From CAZOMR01 sp964580655 (lineage in GTDB: Bacteria; RBG-13-61-14; CAZOMR01): a stretch of DNA of 6,948 nt. The stretch lies in contig CAZOMR010000183.1 in NCBI GenBank assembly GCA_964580655.1, forward strand, positions 1-6,948. Reading direction: 5' to 3'. The notes under the pieces are model-generated. The model ran no database searches. It was not told where the DNA came from and saw nothing but the letters and a program-made list of their open reading frames with translations. A program made the position numbers and the translations under genes. Below are positions 5,086 through 6,948 of the stretch, piece by piece. The first letter of the stretch is position 1. The number at the start of each line of letters is the position of its first letter.

Positions 5086-6651
5086 TTATATCGAATGATT
5101 ATGAAAAATAGGCAAATGTGAAATAACTATTGCATGCGCCGGGCTCTGGGGGAGTTTGTCAGGCAGAGTTATCTTCAGGTTTTCTCCCTCCTGGGACCAT
5201 GCGAACTCGGAATCGAGGCCGAGCATCCCTATTTTTGTTCCCGGCTCGGGCTTGAGACCGATAATTTCTATCTGCGGCCGGGGAGGCGTGTCCATAAGAA
5301 TGGCGTAGAGTTTTCCGTCCTTTTTCGTGAACCTTATATCCACCCCGCAGGCTGTCTTGCCTTCCGCCATGACCCACGGTCGTGTGCCATAAATGGCCTC
5401 GCCGTTCACCTCGAGCCATTCTCCTATCCCCTTCAGGCACTGAATCTGCTCCTCGGGGATAGACCCGTCTGCCCTGGGCCCGATGTCCAGAAGGAGGTTT
5501 CCGTTCTTGATGACGATGTCCACCAGCATCCGCACCGCCTCGGGAGCCTTCATGTAGTGTTCTTCGGTCTCCATGCGGTTATAGCCGAAGGAGTGTCCGA
5601 TGCCTCTCACGCATTCCCACTTGTACTCTGATACCCGGTCAATGGTGGTGTACTCGGGAGTCGTATAATCGGCATAAGCAGGCAACTTGGGCATTTTAAG
5701 GCCCTGCTTGGCGACCAGGCTGGAGCCGATCCGATTTATGATATTTTTTATTGGCCATAAATTCAGCAGTTTGCGTCCCCCTCCCGGGATCTGCATCCAG
5801 CGGTCGTTGATTACCCCGTCCGTGATCTGGTTGCAATAATAAGCCAGCAGGCCGTAAAGGTCACCCTTGGGCGGGTAACAGATGTCGTTCCAGAGTATTG
5901 ATGGTTCGTACTTGTCAATAAGTTCCCGGAAGTGGTATTCCACGTAATCGGCATACTCCCGGCTCACCGGGCCGTTTGTGATCATGCTGGCCGCGTCGGT
6001 TATGGGCTTCTCATTGAAGGTCCAGTCAAGGCCCCCGGAGTAGTAAAAGCCCATCCTCATTCCCCGCGATTTCACGGCTCCGGTCAGCTCGCCCACCAGG
6101 TCGCGCCCGCTGTAATAATCTTTTTTAAAGGGGTTTGGCCTCGAGCTGGGCCAGAGCAGGAACCCGTCGTGATGCTTTGTCACCAGCACCACGTAGCGTG
6201 CGCCCACTTCTTTGAACAGGTCGGCCCATTCATCCGGGCTCCAGTTCTCGATCGCCCGGTTGAACTCGGGAACGAAATCATCGTACGAGAAATCCGGCCC
6301 GTAATTTTGCCGGTGGAACTTCCGGGTAGGGCTGCCCTCTATCTTCATGGTGTTCAGGTACCACTCAGCGTAAGGGTTGTTCTTGAAGTGCCCCTCGAAT
6401 CCGTGCTCGGCCACAATCTCCCAGATGCTTCCCTTACCCACCGGCGCGTATCCCGGCACGCTCGACAGGCTCCAGTGGATGAATATCCCGAACTTGGCGG
6501 CATGGTACCAGTCCGGCGCCTGATGTTTACTTATTGACTTCTTGTTCGGCTCATACTTTGCACCCATATCCACTGCTCCCGTAACAGCACTCATAAAAAT
6601 AACGAGCAAAGCCCCGACAAAGATCATGATAACATGTTCCTTCCTGTTCAC
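5086..6651 (-). CDS. Secreted alpha-L-fucosidase, glycoside hydrolase family 29
   Basis: This 521-residue enzyme hydrolyses terminal alpha-L-fucose from glycans with retention of configuration. Residues 1-26 form a Sec signal peptide: basic MNRKEH, a hydrophobic core IMIFVGALLVIFM, and a likely cut near AVTGA-V. The catalytic barrel shows FGIFIHWSLSSVPGY (54-68), the family signature VTKHHDGFLLWPS (157-169) and GFYYSGGLDW (201-210). LWNDICYP (253-260) carries the expected nucleophile Asp256. TPEYTT (331-336) and YKWECVRGIGHSFGYN (343-358) hold candidate acid/base glutamates (E333, E346), which I cannot choose between. NGNLLLDIGPRADGSIP (383-399) and a C-terminal beta-sandwich complete the protein. 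The start is GTG, supported by GGAGGG five bases upstream (6657-6662) and by the signal-peptide layout. It lies alone on its strand, with no transporter or fucose-catabolic gene in view. It was probably exported to the periplasm or beyond. Confidence 0.95.
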   Translation of the reverse strand: MNRKEHVIMIFVGALLVIFMSAVTGAVDMGAKYEPNKKSISKHQAPDWYHAAKFGIFIHWSLSSVPGYAPVGKGSIWEIVAEHGFEGHFKNNPYAEWYLNTMKIEGSPTRKFHRQNYGPDFSYDDFVPEFNRAIENWSPDEWADLFKEVGARYVVLVTKHHDGFLLWPSSRPNPFKKDYYSGRDLVGELTGAVKSRGMRMGFYYSGGLDWTFNEKPITDAASMITNGPVSREYADYVEYHFRELIDKYEPSILWNDICYPPKGDLYGLLAYYCNQITDGVINDRWMQIPGGGRKLLNLWPIKNIINRIGSSLVAKQGLKMPKLPAYADYTTPEYTTIDRVSEYKWECVRGIGHSFGYNRMETEEHYMKAPEAVRMLVDIVIKNGNLLLDIGPRADGSIPEEQIQCLKGIGEWLEVNGEAIYGTRPWVMAEGKTACGVDIRFTKKDGKLYAILMDTPPRPQIEIIGLKPEPGTKIGMLGLDSEFAWSQEGENLKITLPDKLPQSPAHAIVISHLPIFHNHSI

Positions 6652-6684
6652 TACTTCCCTCCAAAAAATTTCTTCCTGGAGATG

Positions 6685-6714
6685 TTTATAGCACTACTTC
6701 GCTGTGCGGGTCAA
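6685..6714 (-). promoter_or_regulatory. Candidate sigma70 promoter of the fucosidase gene
   Basis: On the minus strand TTGACC (6714-6709) and TATAAA (6690-6685) are separated by 18 bases, five of six consensus matches each. Transcription would begin near 6678, leaving a short leader that contains the GGAGGG ribosome site at 6657-6662. The spacer carries a short gcac/gtgc dyad (6691-6707). Confidence 0.6.
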
Positions 6715-6948
6715 TGATACCAAGGAACCGGACCTTCCCCAAAATTTCGGATATTCCGGTTTAACAGTACCCGGGGCTTGAAAAAGATGGACATCAAAAG
6801 GCCATAACCTCGGAGAAAACTTCTTCCGCCACTTTCGGAGGTTTTTGAGCAGGTTTCCGGGGTGGGGTGGATGAAGGACATGCTGAGAGAATCCTGGCGA
6901 CATATTTATTGAGCCAGGAGGAAAAAGAAAGTTTCCGGAGATCCCCTG
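6715..6948. other. Non-coding segment upstream of the fucosidase
   Basis: No convincing gene is seen on either strand. Besides the aaccgga dyad it holds a 7-bp hairpin tcctggc/gccagga (6892-6898, 6913-6919) with a 14-base A/T-rich loop. No T-tract follows on either strand. The segment could be the 3' end region of a gene beyond the window. Confidence 0.4.
6726..6761. promoter_or_regulatory. Inverted repeat aaccgga/tccggtt upstream of the fucosidase promoter
   Basis: The 7-base arms aaccgga (6726-6732) and tccggtt (6755-6761) are perfect and lie just upstream of the -35 box, separated by 22 bases. This placement would suit an activator site or a small hairpin. No regulator gene is in view, so function is open. 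Confidence 0.3.

Noticed and set aside
5932..6537. 201-codon open frame on the plus strand
   Set aside because: It is antisense to the well-supported GH29 gene, has no recognisable domain and owes its length to the codon bias of that gene.
6694..6903. 69-codon open frame on the minus strand upstream of the fucosidase
   Set aside because: No ribosome site before its ATG, no family resemblance, and it runs across the fucosidase promoter and the aaccgga dyad.

Overview
The window reads as bacterial DNA. Evidence is the purine-rich Shine-Dalgarno sites (GGAGG-type) before nearly every gene, sigma70-like promoters, an IS110-family transposase and a Sec-type signal peptide. Lineage cannot be fixed from the sequence. 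A cluster of thiolase-like and DUF35 genes beside an exported fucosidase would suit an uncultured anaerobic bacterium such as a Desulfobacterota-like organism, but that is a guess.

Layout from left to right. Positions 1-639 (+) hold the C-terminal part of an IS110/IS1111-type transposase, cut by the window edge; a GC-rich hairpin followed by a T-rich stretch lies in its last codons. Positions 640-910 hold no gene. They contain the probable IS 3' flank and an imperfect palindrome (800-862). A small dodecin-family gene (911-1123, -) is bracketed by a 20-bp inverted repeat (880-899 and 1165-1184). Next is a compact four-gene operon read leftward from 4649 to 1210: two thiolase-fold proteins, then two zinc-ribbon/OB-fold (DUF35) proteins. 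The two thiolase genes overlap as TAATG, and the second thiolase gene and the first DUF35 gene are nearly contiguous. Positions 4650-5085 hold the operon's leader and candidate promoter, then three hairpins, one of which looks like a bidirectional terminator. The rest is a secreted GH29 alpha-L-fucosidase (5086-6651, -) with its own candidate promoter, and a non-coding upstream segment to the window end.

How the genes fit together. DUF35 proteins are known partners of thiolase-superfamily enzymes: archaeal acetoacetyl-CoA thiolase/HMG-CoA synthase, benzoylsuccinyl-CoA thiolase BbsAB, and the steroid side-chain aldolase Ltp2-ChsH2. The operon therefore most likely makes one multi-subunit acyl-CoA-handling complex. 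Both thiolase-like subunits have Gly where the nucleophilic Cys is expected and have lost the usual HDCF/NEAF motif, so an ordinary thiolysis or Claisen mechanism is unlikely. A retro-aldolase-type C-C lyase/synthase, or a non-catalytic scaffold, fits better. This is the strongest candidate for a new system in the window. The dodecin and the fucosidase have no evident link to it. The dodecin also lacks the usual flavin-stacking Trp and its Gln partner.
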